A stretch of DNA of 64,000 bases, taken from contig CM049413.1 in the NCBI GenBank assembly GCA_026929865.2, forward strand, positions 19,590,001 to 19,654,000. Direction: 5' to 3'. Positions 61,861 through 64,000 of this stretch are shown piece by piece. The stretch is from Hyperoplus lanceolatus. Its lineage: Eukaryota; Chordata; Actinopteri; Uranoscopiformes; Ammodytidae. The translations under genes and the position numbers were made by a program. Position 1 is the first letter of the stretch. Each line of letters starts with the position of its first letter. The notes under the pieces were generated by a model, which was given only the letters and a program-made list of their open reading frames with translations, made no database searches and was not told the origin of the DNA.

Positions 61861-62095
61861 GACTTCTCAAGCCTGTCATTTAAACCTTGTCATGTAGCCT
61901 AGCTGTCTTTAGGCTACAAGGTTAACCTTCTTTAACAAAAATTCTGAGAGTTTGAGAGTGCCTTAACTAACCATGTGCCCTGGGTGTGCCCATCTGCACT
62001 GTGATTTTCCAACTAATAATTAAATTCCATTGTAACACAACACTGACTACCATCCTCTCCTCTCGCCTCCTCTCCTCTCCTCCCAGCTGCTGGCC

Positions 62096-62264
62096 ATGGG
62101 TGACATCGCCAAAGGGAAGAAGGTGTTTGTCCAGAAATGTTCCCAGTGTCACACAGTGACAGAGGGCGGGCGCCACAAGGTGGGGCCCAATTTGTGGGGT
62201 CTGTTTGGGAGGAAGACAGGACAGGCGCCCGGCTTCAACTATACACAGGCCAACATCGATAAAG
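62096..62264 (+). CDS. cycs: Cytochrome c, coding exon 1
   Basis: Encodes residues 1-56 (plus one base) of cytochrome c, the soluble intermembrane-space haem protein that carries electrons from complex III to IV and activates Apaf-1 when released. Visible: haem motif CSQCH (C15, C18, H19 counting Met), [20 protein letters not shown] with the conserved His, Pro and Arg. The acceptor CCCAG (62085-62086) leaves nine UTR bases before ATG in a good context (GCCATGG). The exon ends AAAG|GTATGG in phase 1, the conserved vertebrate intron position before Gly56, so this is the intron-bearing gene and not a processed copy. Reading on gives a stop within 20 bases. Confidence 0.95.
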
Positions 62265-63323
62265 GTATGGATCACAAGTTCCACTGAGCCTAAGAGAAAT
62301 GATCTGTTGACTGACAGATTGGTGTAGCCTACAGACTGCTGCCCATTCGTTTAAGTAGACAACAGATCAAGATACAAAAATGGCAGTAGGCAAAGAAAAA
62401 ATATACACACAAGAGAGCACATGTGCAGCCCGGATGTATTCTCTCTTTTTTCCTGGATTAAAGGTGGAGTCAGCAATTCTGCAGGAACGCTTGATGTCAA
62501 AATCACTTTTTGTCAAAATCGGTAAATATCTTCTTATGGTCTGCTACATGTGATGCGCCCTGAAAATAAATCCAGTGGTAATACACAGCCTATAGGCTCT
62601 GTAAACTAGTATGTAAATAAAGGGTATGTCAACAAAGTAGCCTTACCATAGCTAGCAACATGTCCATTTACAGGAGGAGATATTCACTGATTTTGACAAC
62701 AGTTTATTTTGGCAAGAAGCCTTCTCCAGAATCACTGACTCCATCATTGCTTTGGAGGAGATCAATTCATACTACACATTTATTGCTGCAATATATGTCT
62801 CCTCCTGATCATGGTCCACAGGTAGAGTAGTGTACACTTTGCCAGAAATATTGGGTTTTCTTTTAGTTGATCTGTCTCATAAATGCAAAAATGTATGTGA
62901 TAGAGAGTTAGTAGGCTAAATGTATGGTGAATGTATGATTAATTGCATGCACAAAATGTATTGGTGTTTTACTTTGCTGACTTCTTGAATAATGGTAATA
63001 TCAAGCACTGTCTTTTCCGTCCTACCATGAATACAACATATAAGTGTGCGTCTGAATGCTTAGGTATGTGCACTGGTTGTGACTCAGTTACTGCTGTAGA
63101 GCTGAGCAGCAGTGTTTTCTATACATGTCGTCAGTCATAGCAGCAGCAGGTTTGGACAGGTAGGATTGCGTTGCTCTAAGACCAGGCAATACAACCTAGA
63201 CAGTCATAAGAGATGTGAGACTGCAGACTTCTTACTGCATATAGGCTACAGTAATTCATTTAAAAAGTATTGCAAACCTTAACGTGTGTAAAGTTGTGTT
63301 GTGTTTTCTGTGGTTTTTTTTAG
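62265..63323 (+). other. cycs intron 2 with dispersed repeat
   Basis: Intron of 1,059 bp with GT-AG ends. The 62460-62860 part begins AAAGGTGGAGTCAGCAATTC, a start typical of a common teleost MITE-like repeat, and includes a segment shared with about 3803-3870. Confidence 0.65.
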
Positions 63324-63469
63324 GTATCATATGGAACGAGGAAACTCTGTATGTTTACCTTACGAACCCTAAGAAGTACATTCCTGGTACCAAGATGATC
63401 TTCAGCGGGATCAAAAAGAAGAGGGAGAGAAATGATATTATAGCCTATTTAAAGGACTCCACCTCCTAA
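63324..63469 (+). CDS. cycs: Cytochrome c, coding exon 2
   Basis: Acceptor TTTTTTTAG (63322-63323) joins in phase 1 to give [11 protein letters not shown]. The exon encodes residues 57-104: the conserved [11 protein letters not shown] with the Met80 haem ligand (mature numbering), Tyr67, Lys72, Lys73, KKK86-88, and ends YLKDSTS-TAA. Total 104 residues including Met, as in tuna-type fish cytochrome c. Departures from tuna include M65Y, E66V, E69T, G89R and S100D, many for this protein. All catalytic residues are intact, so the gene looks functional; it may be the more divergent of the two teleost cycs paralogues. Confidence 0.95.
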
Positions 63470-63483
63470 TGTACTGACAGCAC

Positions 63484-63523
<40 letters not shown>

Positions 63524-64000
63524 CACAGCTGTGGACATGAGCATTACACTGTACATTTATGGTAAACGTGCTCTTTTGAGTTCATCATTAACTTCAGTAT
63601 TTGTTTAAATTTGCATCAGCATATTTCTGTTGCTGCCACAGTGTCTTTTGTGTGTAGGAGACTGTTTTTAATTATCACGAGTCAGCCTTCGTGGAACTTG
63701 TGGACTATTCAGACAAGTCCAGGCTTCTTAAAGGGACAGCTTCCCTCTGGCATTTTCTAAGCTGCCGCTGTGCGCACAAAAACGACACACTTTGCATTTT
63801 TTTCGACACTTTAACTCTTGCTGCACTGTTCATCGCCTATCTTGTAGGTTTATTTTCTGTCTCAAAATGGGCAGATTGAATACACATGGTAAATGGTGCT
63901 GGTATGTAATTTTTCCTCTTTTTTACGCCACTATGTGTAATGTGTTTGTATTGTTATAAAGTTATATACATTTTGGTTGATTCATTTGTGCGCTTCATTT
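63470..64000 (+). other. cycs 3' UTR and downstream, CA array
   Basis: A CA microsatellite (63486-63521) starts 17 bases after the stop codon. No AATAAA or ATTAAA was found before the window end, so the 3' UTR probably continues beyond 64000 or uses a variant signal. Confidence 0.5.

Noticed and set aside
62265-62287. Unspliced end of the cytochrome c exon
   Set aside because: GTATGG is a donor in the conserved phase-1 position and the next exon completes the protein.

Overview
The window is vertebrate nuclear DNA, almost certainly from a spiny-rayed (acanthomorph, perciform-like) teleost. Three spliced protein-coding genes can be supported. At the left edge, on the minus strand, is the 5' end of nfe2l3 (coding exon 1 at 1807-2325, start of exon 2 at 1-40, gene leaving the window to the left). 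At the right, both on the plus strand, are npvf (56390-59431, three coding exons, precursor of the GnIH/LPXRFamide peptides) and a cytochrome c gene (62096-63469, two coding exons plus a probable non-coding exon ending at 61463). The two peptides encoded by npvf (PLHLHANMPMRF-amide and SPNSAPNLPQRF-amide) are of the type described from sea bass and relatives, which is the main taxonomic clue. Order and relative orientation (nfe2l3 divergent from npvf-cycs) match human 7p15, the flank of the HOXA region, but the interval is greatly compacted.

Between nfe2l3 and npvf lies about 54 kb with no protein gene I can support. It holds: three promoter-like clusters at 6.2, 7.5 and 8.4 kb (NF-Y, CRE, NRF-1 and YY1-type motifs); a striking array of six 10-bp units with TAATTGG cores at 21977-22036; about 25 dinucleotide TG/CA arrays, which generate many spurious Cys-Val or His-Thr ORFs; and a set of DNA transposons. 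The transposons can be delimited by their ends: a pogo-like element (10902-12221), a foldback Tc1-like element (34495-36099), two hAT elements with perfect 8-bp target duplications (41599-42623 and 43109-44732), a MITE family with three copies, and a tRNA-type SINE (55711-55885) with an 11-bp target duplication. A further 1.7-kb inverted-terminal-repeat element fills most of npvf intron 1.

The genes do not form an operon-like unit. NFE2L3 is a membrane-anchored CNC-bZIP transcription factor, NPVF a hypothalamic neuropeptide precursor, and cytochrome c the mitochondrial electron carrier and apoptosis trigger. Their linkage is ancestral synteny. Noteworthy gene-level oddities are a probable GC-AG intron in nfe2l3, loss of a third LPXRF peptide in npvf, a rather divergent cytochrome c sequence, and four identical 54-bp repeats in the cytochrome c first intron.
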